Source: Verrucomicrobiota bacterium
GTDB taxonomy: Bacteria; Verrucomicrobiota; Verrucomicrobiia; Limisphaerales; Fontisphaeraceae
NCBI GenBank assembly: GCA_037139415.1
Contig: JBAXGN010000048.1
Location: 1 to 43,544 of the forward strand
Direction of reading: 5' to 3'
DNA: 43,544 nucleotides
The notes beneath the pieces are model-generated. The model did not search any database, had not been told where the DNA came from, and saw nothing but the letters and a program-made list of their open reading frames with translations. The position numbers and the translations under genes were made by a program. The first letter of the stretch is position 1. The number at the start of each line of letters is the position of its first letter. Positions 34,153 to 42,157 of the stretch are shown here, piece by piece.

Positions 34153-34357
34153 CCGAGGGCCGAAAACCGAAAGAATACCGAATTCCGAGGCCGGAATCCG
34201 ATGGCTGGCACGCGGTTGGTGGCCGGTTCGCTTTTCACGTTGAAACGCGGCGTTTTTCCAGCCCGGCGAAGGCCACAGGCATCGGTGGCTCCCCTCATGT
34301 TTCGGATCTCGGATTTCGGACTTCGGGATTCCACTGCGTATTCCACCGAAAACAGCG
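34153..34357. repeat. Right copy of the repeat bracketing the acyltransferase pair
   Basis: Bases 34153-34176 form the inverted partner of 32189-32212 (24 of 24). Bases 34339-34357 are the direct partner of 32235-32253. Between them lie more TTCGG/CCGAA-type words (for example TCGGATTTCGGACTTCGGG near 34310). The stretch occupies much of the gap between the PstS-like terminator and the OlsB-like gene. No gene is seen in it. Confidence 0.8.
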
Positions 34358-34390
34358 GGAAACCAAAAAAACGCGCCCTTTGGCAGACAC

Positions 34391-34422
34391 AAAAAACCAG
34401 CGCGACTTGCGCCGCGCTGGTT
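34391..34422 (-). terminator. Strong intrinsic terminator after the PstS-like gene
   Basis: On the minus strand AACCAGCGCG, an 8-nt loop and CGCGCTGGTT form a perfect 10-bp GC-rich stem (34395-34422) that runs into a T-tract (34391-34396). It lies 33 bp after the PstS-like stop codon. It separates the PEP-CTERM/PstS-like pair from the acyltransferase genes. Confidence 0.9.
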
Positions 34423-34454
34423 TGGGAACGAAACAACACTAGGGACACGAACAA

Positions 34455-35525
34455 TTAATAATAGATCAAACCACCGTCTTGGTAACGGTCAACGTTCATT
34501 TGGCCCATGGGCACATAGTTGTTGAAGATGCTATTGGTGAGTTGGTAATCCGCATTGGTGATAGCTCCGAGCAGCCCGGTATAAACCGCCTGTTTATCCA
34601 CTTCCGCAGACAAGCTCTGGCGGGAATAGGCGCTTTCAAACGTCCAAAAGCTATAATAGCCATTGGTAACTGCCGCGCGGCTATAAGGTACGCCGTTATA
34701 GCTCAAGTAAACGGCCTTCCCGTCGGCGATCCGAGCGGCACCGTCAGCAAGCGTGACGTAGCTGAGGATACAATCCGTGCCATTAGTCAGGGCCGTCCCA
34801 ATCGAGCCGCCGGAAGAATACCCGTTGGTGGCTTTCCAAGTACCGCTCAGCTTGTCTTGCATTTTAGGAGTACCGGCAAAACCGATGCAGCGTTGCATGG
34901 TGATGCGTGTGCCAGACATGTTGTCGCGCCCAATGAAACGCACCACGCTGCCGTCATCGGCACCACCCAAGAAGCGTGTGGGCATCAATCCGGTGCCGGT
35001 CTGAAGCAAATACGCCTGCTCACGGCTGATATTGGTCACCGCATTCAGCGCGCCGCTGGCTGGAACGTTGCGAATCCACGCGAACGGAACGACGCCCACG
35101 CGGACAACCGATTCAAACGCGCTCATGGGTTGCACATAAGCCAGCGCCGAAGAGGGCTGGACATCCGAGAAACCAATATCAGGAGTAAGGGTGTAGTTGG
35201 TCGTGCCATCGGTGTTCAAAAACGGAATGGCAAGCTGTGACCCGACATCCCGCATCCCTTCAGCCGAACCGGAGAAGGAGCAACGGATGAGGGCCGCCTG
35301 GCCCGAGAGAGTCCCCATATTGGCGGAGAAGGTGCCCGAGATGGTCTGATAGTTGCCGCTCGCTTTAATAGTGCTACCCGAATTCAACACGTAGTTGGTC
35401 AATCGGTCATAGACGGCCGAACGAAACGCCGTTGCGCCGGTGATGCGCAGTTCCACTTGCCCGAACGCCGCCGGGGCGAGGACGATCCCCGCCGCCACTG
35501 TCATTAATACATTTTGGATTTTCAT
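34455..35525 (-). CDS. PstS-like periplasmic substrate-binding protein
   Basis: 356 residues with a signal peptide (MKIQNVLMTVAAGIVLAPAAFGQ). The mature protein starts VELRITGATAFRSAVYDRL and later has GFSDVQPSSA and IGRDNMSGTRITMQR. The last resembles the R-x-x-G-S-G-T-R segment that binds phosphate in PstS-type proteins, so I place it in the PBP-like phosphate-binding group, though it is divergent. No pst permease genes are adjacent. It follows the PEP-CTERM gene by 60 bp and ends in a strong terminator, so the two form one unit. It may bind phosphate or a phosphorylated compound at the surface. Confidence 0.65.
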   Translation of the reverse strand: MKIQNVLMTVAAGIVLAPAAFGQVELRITGATAFRSAVYDRLTNYVLNSGSTIKASGNYQTISGTFSANMGTLSGQAALIRCSFSGSAEGMRDVGSQLAIPFLNTDGTTNYTLTPDIGFSDVQPSSALAYVQPMSAFESVVRVGVVPFAWIRNVPASGALNAVTNISREQAYLLQTGTGLMPTRFLGGADDGSVVRFIGRDNMSGTRITMQRCIGFAGTPKMQDKLSGTWKATNGYSSGGSIGTALTNGTDCILSYVTLADGAARIADGKAVYLSYNGVPYSRAAVTNGYYSFWTFESAYSRQSLSAEVDKQAVYTGLLGAITNADYQLTNSIFNNYVPMGQMNVDRYQDGGLIYY

Positions 35526-35585
35526 ATTTTTATTTTATTAAGGTTATTTGTTATTGGATTAATTTATTTTTTATTTGGTTGGTGT

Positions 35586-36305
35586 TTACTTGCGAATCCG
35601 ACGGAAAAAATACATCCCCAGCGCGCCCAAGCCGAGCAGAGCGTATGTGCCCGGTTCCGGAACAGCTTGGAAGGTCATCGCGCCCGCGCCATCCAGTTGG
35701 AAGGTGCCCAGTTTGTTGCCCGCCGTTTGGGGGTCGAATTGGTAGAAGTTCGCGGCGGAGCTGCCGGCACCCACCACGACGTCGCGGTTGGCTGCCAACC
35801 CGAAGGAACTCGACATCCCGTTCACCGCCAACGCACCGGTAAATGACGAATCATTGGTGCTGTATTGGGTCACCACGGCGGTGCCGGTGTACGTCGCGCC
35901 ACCACCCACCGGGTAAACCGAACCATCGGCAATGCCACCCACCACGGCGCCCGCAGCGCCTTGGGCCGACGCCCGCGCCGTGGCTGCCCCCGGAGCCGCC
36001 GTGCTGAAGAGGGTCGAGGTGCCGTCAAAACTGTAAGCGCCCCAAGTCACCTGGGCCACCGGGCCGATGGAAGCGAAATCAGTGGCGTTGTAGTACGAAC
36101 TGATATTGATCTGACTGCCATCCTTCTTGTTGTAATGACCGATATCGCCAATATCCACGAGCATGTCTTTCTTGGCGGTTTCATTGTGAAACACCAGGAA
36201 CACGTCGGTTGCGTTATACGTGAAGGCCTGCGCACTCTGCTGCATTCCCACTGCCGCCAGTGTGAGTGCCGCCATGCGCAGACTGTTTTTCATTTTCTGT
36301 GTCAT
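35586..36305 (-). CDS. PEP-CTERM surface protein paired with the PstS-like protein
   Basis: 239 residues; ATG 36293 (MKNSLRMAALTLAAVGMQQ) gives the neatest signal peptide, 36305 adds four residues. The tail is a clear PEP-CTERM signal: VPEPGTYALLGLGALG, more hydrophobic residues, then RRIRK. The body includes NATDVFLVFHNETAKKDMLVDIG near the start and Gly/Ala/Ser-rich beta sequence after it. It is probably anchored by an exosortase encoded elsewhere. It precedes the PstS-like gene by 60 bp, suggesting a joint surface function. Confidence 0.85.
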   Translation of the reverse strand: MTQKMKNSLRMAALTLAAVGMQQSAQAFTYNATDVFLVFHNETAKKDMLVDIGDIGHYNKKDGSQINISSYYNATDFASIGPVAQVTWGAYSFDGTSTLFSTAAPGAATARASAQGAAGAVVGGIADGSVYPVGGGATYTGTAVVTQYSTNDSSFTGALAVNGMSSSFGLAANRDVVVGAGSSAANFYQFDPQTAGNKLGTFQLDGAGAMTFQAVPEPGTYALLGLGALGMYFFRRIRK

Positions 36306-36747
36306 ACTGTTTTTCTGCTTTCTACTTGGTTGTATTTTACTTTTTTATCACTCTTCGGGTTACCTGCCATGTCCTGTAACCACCAAAACTTTAGCGGGTG
36401 CCCCCCAAAACTACTTCCATGATTCGGCCATTCGCTGGTGTCTTTGGGACGCCGAGTTTATAGTTTGTAGTTTGTTTATGGTGAGCATGTTGTGAATCAT
36501 AATAAATCCGGTGTCACCAGAACTCTACTGTCGTTACCCAGAGGTAACAGAACAGAATGAGCAAAAGCAGGTCCGCTTGGCGAAAACCAAGCGAACAAGC
36601 GTCCTGTATGCGGCAGATGGAACTCACGGCGCGATGTAGAACAGCCACAGGCCGCAGGGCTGCATCAAGCTCGGTTTGGTTCAAGCCGAAAGCGGCGGTT
36701 CGGGGGTTCCCATGGCCGCGGAATTACCCGAAAGAAAGGTAACGAGT
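36306..36747. other. Intergenic gap of about 440 bp upstream of the PEP-CTERM gene
   Basis: It must contain the promoter of the PEP-CTERM/PstS-like unit. Visible structures are GTTACC-CAGA-GGTAAC (36533-36548), a perfect 6-bp hairpin, and a GGTTAC...GTAACC inverted pair near 36355-36380 with a 12-bp spacer. No convincing PHO box or gene is seen. Confidence 0.4.
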
Positions 36748-36833
36748 CTCAAACAGGACGGCGCGGAAAATTTTGGAGTGCGGTGGCAACTGCCGGGGGA
36801 AAAAGGGGCGGCGGGCGACACCGCTTTGGATTT
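36748..36833 (+). repeat. Dispersed repeat, copy A (next to the arsenic island)
   Basis: These 86 bp match 42256-42343 in direct orientation with a few substitutions and a 2-bp gap; the shared end GGGCGACACCGCTTTGGATT is identical. A shorter shared word (GGCTGCATCAAGC) lies upstream of both copies. The two copies bracket the arsenic gene cluster. Confidence 0.85.
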
Positions 36834-36889
36834 GCTCGGTCCAGTTGCGTACGCGCGGGAGACCACGGCGGCGTCCCAATGACGTCAGG

Positions 36890-37018
36890 CGGTATCCACG
36901 TGACCGGCCTTTGGCGTGAGTTGGAGATTCACCAAGCCAGCTCCCGCACCATGCGCTCGCTTTCGCTCACCGAAAGCATCACCGGCACTTCCGCCAGCAG
37001 TTCCCTGACGTGCTTCAT
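36890..37018 (-). pseudogene. Chimeric remnant: ACR3-like tail joined to an arsM fragment
   Basis: A 29-codon frame (37018 to 36929) begins MKHVRELLAEVPVMLSV, whose EVPVMLSV matches the C-terminus of the ACR3 pump encoded at 39298. It then switches to SESERMVRE, identical to arsM residues 219-227. Bases 36890-36971 closely match 40586-40665 of arsM, but a 1-bp deletion causes an early stop. Its ATG overlaps the stop of the DsbD gene (ATGA). It is best read as debris from a rearranged duplicate of the ars genes. Confidence 0.7.
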
Positions 37019-38355
37019 TCGAGAAACATCACCATGTCTTCGACCCGGGTAAAGTCGGAGGTTTTATACAACAAATTTCCTTTGGTATCCATGACAACGA
37101 GAAACGGCAGGCCGACCTTGAGTTCTGGAAATCGGGGATCCGCTTGGAACTTCTTGAAGTCAGGATCGGTATCCTGAATTTTACAGAGAACCGCGCGACT
37201 TAACGCGCCGTTTAAGGATGCGTTGGATTGGGTGAGTTTATCGAATTCTTTGCAGTTGGCGCACCAATGGGCGGAGAAATCAACAAACACCGGGCGGCCC
37301 TGTTTCGCTGCCGCCTTCAGGGCATCACCGATGTCCCGGTACCATGAGAGATTACCCTTTTTCTCGATGTTCGTTTCGGTGGCTTGCGCCACGAAGGGTG
37401 CCACGGCCGCAGGCGCAAGGCCGCGTTCCACGCAGCAGAAGCCAACCACCAGGACCAAGCCGGCAAGGGCGCGTGCCGTGCGGGTGAACGGGTCGGTCTC
37501 GGCGTTTTGCAGACGGTACATGGCACCCAGCAAGAGCAGTGAGCCAAGGAAGATCAGGCGGATTTTTTCCGGTGAAAATTCGAGACTGGAAAAGCCCTTT
37601 TCGAGATAAACGAAGGAAAACCAGAGGATCAGCAGGCCCAGGGCATACTGCACCCATCGCATCCACCGACCGGCCTTGGGCAGCCGGACGCCGAACAGGG
37701 CGATGAACAGAAAGGGCAGGCCCAGTCCAAGGCCGAACGCCAACATCTTCCCGGCGGCGGCAAACACCCTCACAGCGGACACGGCCTCACTGGTGCCGGC
37801 GAGCTTGACGAGAATGCTCACCACGAACGGCCCCACGCAGGAGGAGGAAAGCAGGCCAGCCCCCATACCCATAAGAAAGGTACCGAGCACCCCGGCTTGA
37901 CCGCCTCCGGCGCCGTTCGATTGGAGAAATTCCAAGTGCAGGAAACCAGCCGTGGTCATAGCCAGAAGCAGAAACAGAAACGACAAGGCAAGGTTCGTTT
38001 CCGGCAGGCGAAGCACGTGGTTGAAAGCGCCACCCGATACCGCCGCAATGATGCCGAACAGGAAGTAGATCGCAGCCAACCCGAAGTAGTAGGCCAGCGG
38101 ATGCACCCATTTCCGACTGTTTGCACCAGCACGGTTGCGGAGGACGGTCGCCGTCACTGGATAGAGGGGATAGACACAGGGCAGCAGACTGGCGAAGAGT
38201 CCGCCCAAGAACAGGAATAACAACGCCGTTACGGTCATGGAACTGGCCGCCAGCCGACCTTCAATCCACGCGTTGGCCCCGGACACGAAATCCCCCGCCC
38301 GAGCCGACTGGGCGAGCAGAACCCAACAAAACAGACTGGCCCCGGTTTTTTTCAT
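37015..38355 (-). CDS. DsbD-type protein: CcdA-like membrane domain with C-terminal thioredoxin
   Basis: 446 residues: signal or first helix (MKKTGASLFCWVLLAQSARAG), about eight membrane segments with the CcdA cysteines (LLPCVYPLYPVT, about residue 60; SSSCVGPFVVSI, about 170), then a thioredoxin domain with FVDFSAHWCANCKEFD. DsbD-type proteins carry electrons from cytoplasmic thioredoxin to periplasmic targets; the usual N-terminal alpha domain is missing here. It is 12 bp downstream of a secreted arsenate-reductase-like gene that has a thiol triad needing reductant, so it is a natural electron donor for it. Confidence 0.88.
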   Translation of the reverse strand: MKKTGASLFCWVLLAQSARAGDFVSGANAWIEGRLAASSMTVTALLFLFLGGLFASLLPCVYPLYPVTATVLRNRAGANSRKWVHPLAYYFGLAAIYFLFGIIAAVSGGAFNHVLRLPETNLALSFLFLLLAMTTAGFLHLEFLQSNGAGGGQAGVLGTFLMGMGAGLLSSSCVGPFVVSILVKLAGTSEAVSAVRVFAAAGKMLAFGLGLGLPFLFIALFGVRLPKAGRWMRWVQYALGLLILWFSFVYLEKGFSSLEFSPEKIRLIFLGSLLLLGAMYRLQNAETDPFTRTARALAGLVLVVGFCCVERGLAPAAVAPFVAQATETNIEKKGNLSWYRDIGDALKAAAKQGRPVFVDFSAHWCANCKEFDKLTQSNASLNGALSRAVLCKIQDTDPDFKKFQADPRFPELKVGLPFLVVMDTKGNLLYKTSDFTRVEDMVMFLE

Positions 38356-38367
38356 GATGCCGTATGA

Positions 38368-39069
38368 TTAGGGTTTCGCCTGGGACATGAGGTAGAACAT
38401 GTCGCGTGCGATCTGCTTACAGCGCTCGTCATACGTCGCTTCCTCCTCGGGCTTGCCATCGGCTTCCTTGGGATCGGCATACGGGATGGCCACGCGCATG
38501 GAGCTGCCTTCCACCACCGGACAATTCTTGTCGGCTTGGGAGCAGGTCATGACGGCGATATAGTTGTCCGTGGGATTGCCGCCCTGGCTGTAAACCTTCG
38601 AGAAGGCATGCAGGGGTTCGGCGGTTTCAGAATACTGAATCAGGTACTCCGGATTGGCGCCAGCCTTGCCGAGTGCCACGGAAAAACCGGCCCGGCGCAT
38701 GGCGCGCACGGTGCGGATGTTGCAGGCGGTCGCCTCGGTGCCGCCGGAGAAGGTCCTCACCCCCACCACGTCATAATAGGCAGCGGCGGTCTGTGCCCAA
38801 ACCTGTGCCAGATGGCTCCGGCGCGAGTTGTGCGTGCAGATGAACGTCAGTTGGGCTGGCTCATTGGCGGCAATTTTGGATTTTACAAACAGGGCAATCT
38901 TTTTGAGTTCGCGTTGGCGCTCGACCGGAATCTGCCCGAACTCACTGGTGACCTGGGCAACCAAAGGGCGCACGGTCTGCAAGACGTTGGTTTCGGCGGC
39001 GCGCGCCGCCGGACCAGCCAGCAACACAGCAAGGACCGTCGTTGAAAATGTTAGTTTATTATTTTTCAT
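38368..39069 (-). CDS. Exported arsenate-reductase-like protein (LMW phosphatase family)
   Basis: About 233 residues from ATG 39069 (MKNNKLTFSTTVLAVLLAG); an ATG at 39078 adds three. A signal peptide with AARA-AE cleavage precedes the enzyme domain, which is odd because arsenate reductases act in the cytoplasm. In 39078-start numbering, the active-site loop is CTHNSRR (CX5R, Cys81 to Arg87) and a CX6C pair sits at Cys179/Cys186 (TCSQADKNC), matching the thiol triad of thioredoxin-dependent ArsC. The first half has an extra helical segment (about 30-75). It is paired with the DsbD-type gene 12 bp downstream. It may reduce arsenate, or another oxyanion or thiol, in the periplasm. Confidence 0.75.
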   Translation of the reverse strand: MKNNKLTFSTTVLAVLLAGPAARAAETNVLQTVRPLVAQVTSEFGQIPVERQRELKKIALFVKSKIAANEPAQLTFICTHNSRRSHLAQVWAQTAAAYYDVVGVRTFSGGTEATACNIRTVRAMRRAGFSVALGKAGANPEYLIQYSETAEPLHAFSKVYSQGGNPTDNYIAVMTCSQADKNCPVVEGSSMRVAIPYADPKEADGKPEEEATYDERCKQIARDMFYLMSQAKP

Positions 39070-39187
39070 TATTCTCATAATTAATTTTTGTAAAGGTTTA
39101 TAGGTGTGGCGAAACTCCCGTCAAGCCGCCGACTGTGACAATTGGGTGGCTCACCGCTCATCGCCATTTTGGTTTTGGATTGGACGT

Positions 39188-39292
39188 TCATGGCGCACTG
39201 TAAACCAGCCACAGGCCACCCATGATGACCAGCACGCCGCAAACCGCTTTCACGATGGCCACGCCTTTGGATTGCTCATTCCAGTTCAGGAA
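39188..39292 (-). pseudogene. C-terminal remnant of a CcdA/ArsG-like membrane protein
   Basis: Thirty-four codons read FLNWNEQSKGVAIVKAVCG, then VLVIMGGLWLVYSAP and a stop. This looks like the last helix of a CcdA/ArsG-type transporter. A stop codon directly precedes the fragment and no start is available. It lies six bases after the ACR3 stop on the same strand, so most of a gene here was probably deleted. Confidence 0.55.
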
Positions 39293-39297
39293 TTACA

Positions 39298-40410
39298 TCA
39301 TGACTGGACTCCCTTTCCCGCCAATCCGCGCTGATACCAGGGACGCGACTGGTTGCAGATGCGGCACACGGAGAGCATTACCGGGACTTCCACCAGTACG
39401 CCCACCACCGTCGCCAGGGCTGCGCCGGAGTTCGCGCCGAACAGGGTGATGGCCACCGCCACGGCCAATTCAAAGAAGTTGCTCGCCCCGATCAACGCGC
39501 CTGGCGCGGCCACGTTGTGCTCCACCTTCATGGTCTTCATCAGGAAGTAAGCCAGACCGGAATTGAAATAGACCTGGATGAGGATGGGCACCGCAATCAG
39601 GACCACGGCGAACCAGCGTTTCGTGAGGTTCTCCGCTTGGAAGGCGAAAATCAGCACCAGCGTCAGCAACAGCGCCCCAATCATCACGGGATGGAACTTC
39701 GCCAGAAACTTTTCCTCGAACCAATCTTTGCCGTGCGATTTCAGCAATACCGTGCGCGTCGCCCAGCCCGCTGTGAGCGGGATCACGATGAACACCACTA
39801 CTGACGTAATCAGCACCTTGGCCGGCACGATCACATTGGCCACGCCACAGAGGAACATGACGATGGGCGCGAACGCCACGAGCATGATCAGGTCATTCAC
39901 CGCCACTTGCACCAGCGTATAGGCCGGGTCCCCGTCCGTCAGGTAGGACCACACAAACACCATCGCCGTGCAGGGGGCCGCCGCCAGGATGATCAGCCCC
40001 GCCGTGTATTCCTTGGCCACGTCTGGGCTGATCCACGCCGCAAAGACATGTTGCATAAACACCCACGCCAGCAGCGCCATGCTGAACGGCTTCACCAGCC
40101 AATTGACAAAGAGCGTCACCATCAACCCCTTGGGGCGCTTGGCGATGCCGCCGATGGCGCTGAAATCCACCTTCAGCATCATCGGGTAAATCATCAGCCA
40201 CAACAGCACGCCGATAGGCACGTTGACTTGCGAGCCTTGCCCGAACTCCAGTTTGCTCAGCCGCGCCGTCAACTCGGGCAGGAGTTTGCCGAAGGCCACG
40301 CCTACGACCATGCACAGCAGCACCCAGACGGTGAGGTAGCGTTCAAAGAAGGCCAGACGCTTGGGCTCAACGGTTGGCATTGCGGCGGGGGTGGCAGGTT
40401 GATTATTCAT
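39298..40410 (-). CDS. acr3: ACR3-family arsenite efflux transporter
   Basis: 370 residues with ten hydrophobic segments. Signature stretches are FERYLTVWVLLCMVVGVAFG, IYPMMLKVDFSAIG, LAAAPCTAMVFVWSYLTDGDPAYTL (the conserved Cys of ACR3) and FNSGLAYFLMK. It exports arsenite using the proton gradient. It is 33 bp after arsM and about 220 bp before the secreted reductase gene. The C-terminal stretch EVPVMLSV also occurs in the chimeric remnant at 36929. Confidence 0.95.
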   Translation of the reverse strand: MNNQPATPAAMPTVEPKRLAFFERYLTVWVLLCMVVGVAFGKLLPELTARLSKLEFGQGSQVNVPIGVLLWLMIYPMMLKVDFSAIGGIAKRPKGLMVTLFVNWLVKPFSMALLAWVFMQHVFAAWISPDVAKEYTAGLIILAAAPCTAMVFVWSYLTDGDPAYTLVQVAVNDLIMLVAFAPIVMFLCGVANVIVPAKVLITSVVVFIVIPLTAGWATRTVLLKSHGKDWFEEKFLAKFHPVMIGALLLTLVLIFAFQAENLTKRWFAVVLIAVPILIQVYFNSGLAYFLMKTMKVEHNVAAPGALIGASNFFELAVAVAITLFGANSGAALATVVGVLVEVPVMLSVCRICNQSRPWYQRGLAGKGVQS

Positions 40411-40443
40411 GGAGTTTGAGCGCGCGAAAGCATAAGTGTTTGA

Positions 40444-41316
40444 TCAGGACTGCCCACCGCAGCAGCAAACCGGCGCGGGTTTGCGGGCGGTGATTTCCAA
40501 GCTGGTGATGTAATCGCTGGCTTTGGTTCCGGGCGGCAGCTTGGCCGCGATCTTTTGATATAGCGGGTCCTGCCAATCCACCAGGTTATCCACGTAACCG
40601 GCCTTTGGCTTGAGTTGGAGATTCACCAAGCCAGCTTCCCGCACCATGCGCTCGCTTTCGCTCACCAGCACCGCGCCCGCCACACACCCCACCAGTGCCT
40701 CAACCATCTCGCCAACATCCGGCGGCAGCGGTTTGAGCAAAGCCAAGTCCGAGACCGCGACGCGCCCGCCCGGCTTGAGCACCCGTGCAATTTCCCGCCA
40801 CACCTGCGCCTTGTCCGGCGAGAGGTTGATGACGCAGTTGGAAATCACCACGTCCACGCTCGCGTCGGCCACGGGCAAATGCTCGATTTCACCCAGCCGA
40901 AACTCGACGTTATCCAGACCCGTGCGTTCGCGGTAAAGTCCCAGGTTCTTGCGCGCCTTGGCAAGCATTTCCGCAGTCATGTCCACCCCGATCACCCGTC
41001 CTGCCGCGCCGACCTTGGGACCCGCGATAAAGGCGTCAAAGCCGCCGCCGCTGCCCAAATCCAGCAACACCTCGCCCGGACGTAGCGCGGCCAAGGCATT
41101 CGGATTTCCGCAGGATAACCCAATGTTTGCCCCCTCCGGCAGCGCGGCCAGTTCCTCGGGGGAATAGCCGATCTGCTGGGCCAGTTTCTCCGCGTCCACG
41201 TCGCACATGCCGGCGCAGCAACTCGGCTGACGCCGCTCGCTGCCCTTCAGGGCGATCTCAGCGTAACCGTCGCGGACGGTCTGTCGTACTTTTTCAGCAT
41301 CAATTGAATTTTTCAT
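40444..41316 (-). CDS. arsM: Arsenite S-adenosylmethionine methyltransferase
   Basis: 290 residues. The SAM-binding motif is LLDLGSGGGFDAF (about 84-96). Candidate arsenic-binding cysteines are Cys69 (GLSCGNP), Cys161 (SNCVINLSP) and Cys211 (GCVAGA), at the positions known from ArsM enzymes; Cys33, Cys34 and Cys38 near the N-terminus and a CCC near the end are extra. It methylates As(III) to mono- and dimethyl forms in the cytoplasm. It lies 11 bp after arsC, and part of it is duplicated as a broken fragment at 36890-36971. Confidence 0.95.
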   Translation of the reverse strand: MKNSIDAEKVRQTVRDGYAEIALKGSERRQPSCCAGMCDVDAEKLAQQIGYSPEELAALPEGANIGLSCGNPNALAALRPGEVLLDLGSGGGFDAFIAGPKVGAAGRVIGVDMTAEMLAKARKNLGLYRERTGLDNVEFRLGEIEHLPVADASVDVVISNCVINLSPDKAQVWREIARVLKPGGRVAVSDLALLKPLPPDVGEMVEALVGCVAGAVLVSESERMVREAGLVNLQLKPKAGYVDNLVDWQDPLYQKIAAKLPPGTKASDYITSLEITARKPAPVCCCGGQS

Positions 41317-41327
41317 ATAGATAGAGT

Positions 41328-41780
41328 CTATGGTTTTGGCGCAGTGAGCGCCTCCGGCAGGGTCTCAACAAACCGCCGGATTTCATCCCGCACCCGGCGG
41401 TACACCGCCAGCTTCTCCTCGCCATCCGGCAGATGCTTCGTCAGCTTCGGCGGGTCTTCAAAGCCGACATGCACCACCTTGGCCTTGCCTAGAAAAACCG
41501 GGCAGTTCTCATTGGCGTGCCCGCAGACGGTCACCACGTAATCATAATGCACCGGCCCGATTTCGGCGGGCGTCTTCGAGTAGTGCTTTGAAATGTCCAC
41601 CCCCGCTTCCGCCATGACCTTGACGGCGTGGGGATTCATCCCGTGCTTCTCGATACCCGCGGAGTAGGCTTCGAGCACGTTGCCTTTCAGATGGCGGGCC
41701 CACCCTTCAGCCATCTGGCTGCGGCAGGAGTTTCCGGTACACAGGAACAGGACTTTCAACAACGGCATTGTTTTCGGCAT
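41328..41780 (-). CDS. arsC: Arsenate reductase, thioredoxin-coupled LMW-phosphatase type
   Basis: 150 residues; an internal ATG at 41768 ([15 protein letters not shown]) is an alternative start. Active-site loop CTGNSCR (Cys14 to Arg20). The cysteine pair in VCGHANENC is Cys86/Cys93. Relative to S. aureus pI258 ArsC (Cys10, Cys82, Cys89) all three are shifted by four, so the full relay is present and thioredoxin should recycle it. It reduces As(V) to As(III) for export or methylation. The start overlaps the end of arsR by 25 bp. Confidence 0.95.
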   Translation of the reverse strand: MPKTMPLLKVLFLCTGNSCRSQMAEGWARHLKGNVLEAYSAGIEKHGMNPHAVKVMAEAGVDISKHYSKTPAEIGPVHYDYVVTVCGHANENCPVFLGKAKVVHVGFEDPPKLTKHLPDGEEKLAVYRRVRDEIRRFVETLPEALTAPKP

Positions 41781-42109
41781 AATTCGGTGGGGTCAATTTT
41801 GAGCACTTTTTTTAGTTGTTTGGCATCCGCGGCGGTTTGCTCACTTTCCGCCAGGGATAAATCCACCCACTTCAGTGCCGCACGAACCGAAGGGGATGCT
41901 TCCTTGCCCGGCCGGGAGTAATACACCCAACGGCCCTCCTTGCGCACGTTGACCAGGCGCGCCTGGTAAAGGATGGAAAGGTGTTTCGACATGGTTGAGG
42001 CGGCCAGGCCGAACAACTCCGTGAGCTGGCAGGCGCACAACTCGCCGCCCCGCAAAACCAGCACCAGACGGACCCGGTTGGCATCCGCCAGCGCCTTGCT
42101 GAGATTCAT
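41756..42109 (-). CDS. arsR: ArsR-family arsenic-responsive repressor
   Basis: I start at ATG 42109 ([19 protein letters not shown]), the standard N-terminus of the winged helix; ATG 42121 adds four codons. About 117 residues. The metal site ELCACQL has two cysteines as in classical ArsR (ELCVCDL). The recognition helix is [17 protein letters not shown] and the wing [10 protein letters not shown]. Arsenite binding should release it from the operator immediately upstream. It is first in the operon arsR-arsC-arsM-acr3. Confidence 0.93.
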   Translation of the reverse strand: MNLSKALADANRVRLVLVLRGGELCACQLTELFGLAASTMSKHLSILYQARLVNVRKEGRWVYYSRPGKEASPSVRAALKWVDLSLAESEQTAADAKQLKKVLKIDPTELCRKQCRC

Positions 42110-42128
42110 GAACTCGCGCATCTGTGTA

Positions 42129-42157
42129 ATAGTTCGCCATATAACGAATAATGTCAA
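42129..42157 (-). promoter_or_regulatory. arsR promoter with a probable ArsR operator
   Basis: On the minus strand TTGACA (42157-42152) is followed by 17 bp and AACTAT (42134-42129). Between and overlapping them lies an imperfect palindrome, TTCGTTAT-ATGGCGAA (42133-42148). An operator between -35 and -10 is the usual ArsR arrangement. Transcription would start near 42122, favouring the 42109 start codon. Confidence 0.6.

Noticed and set aside
36557-36882. Short plus-strand frames upstream of the arsenic island
   Set aside because: They run through the dispersed repeat and show repeat-derived sequence rather than a protein.
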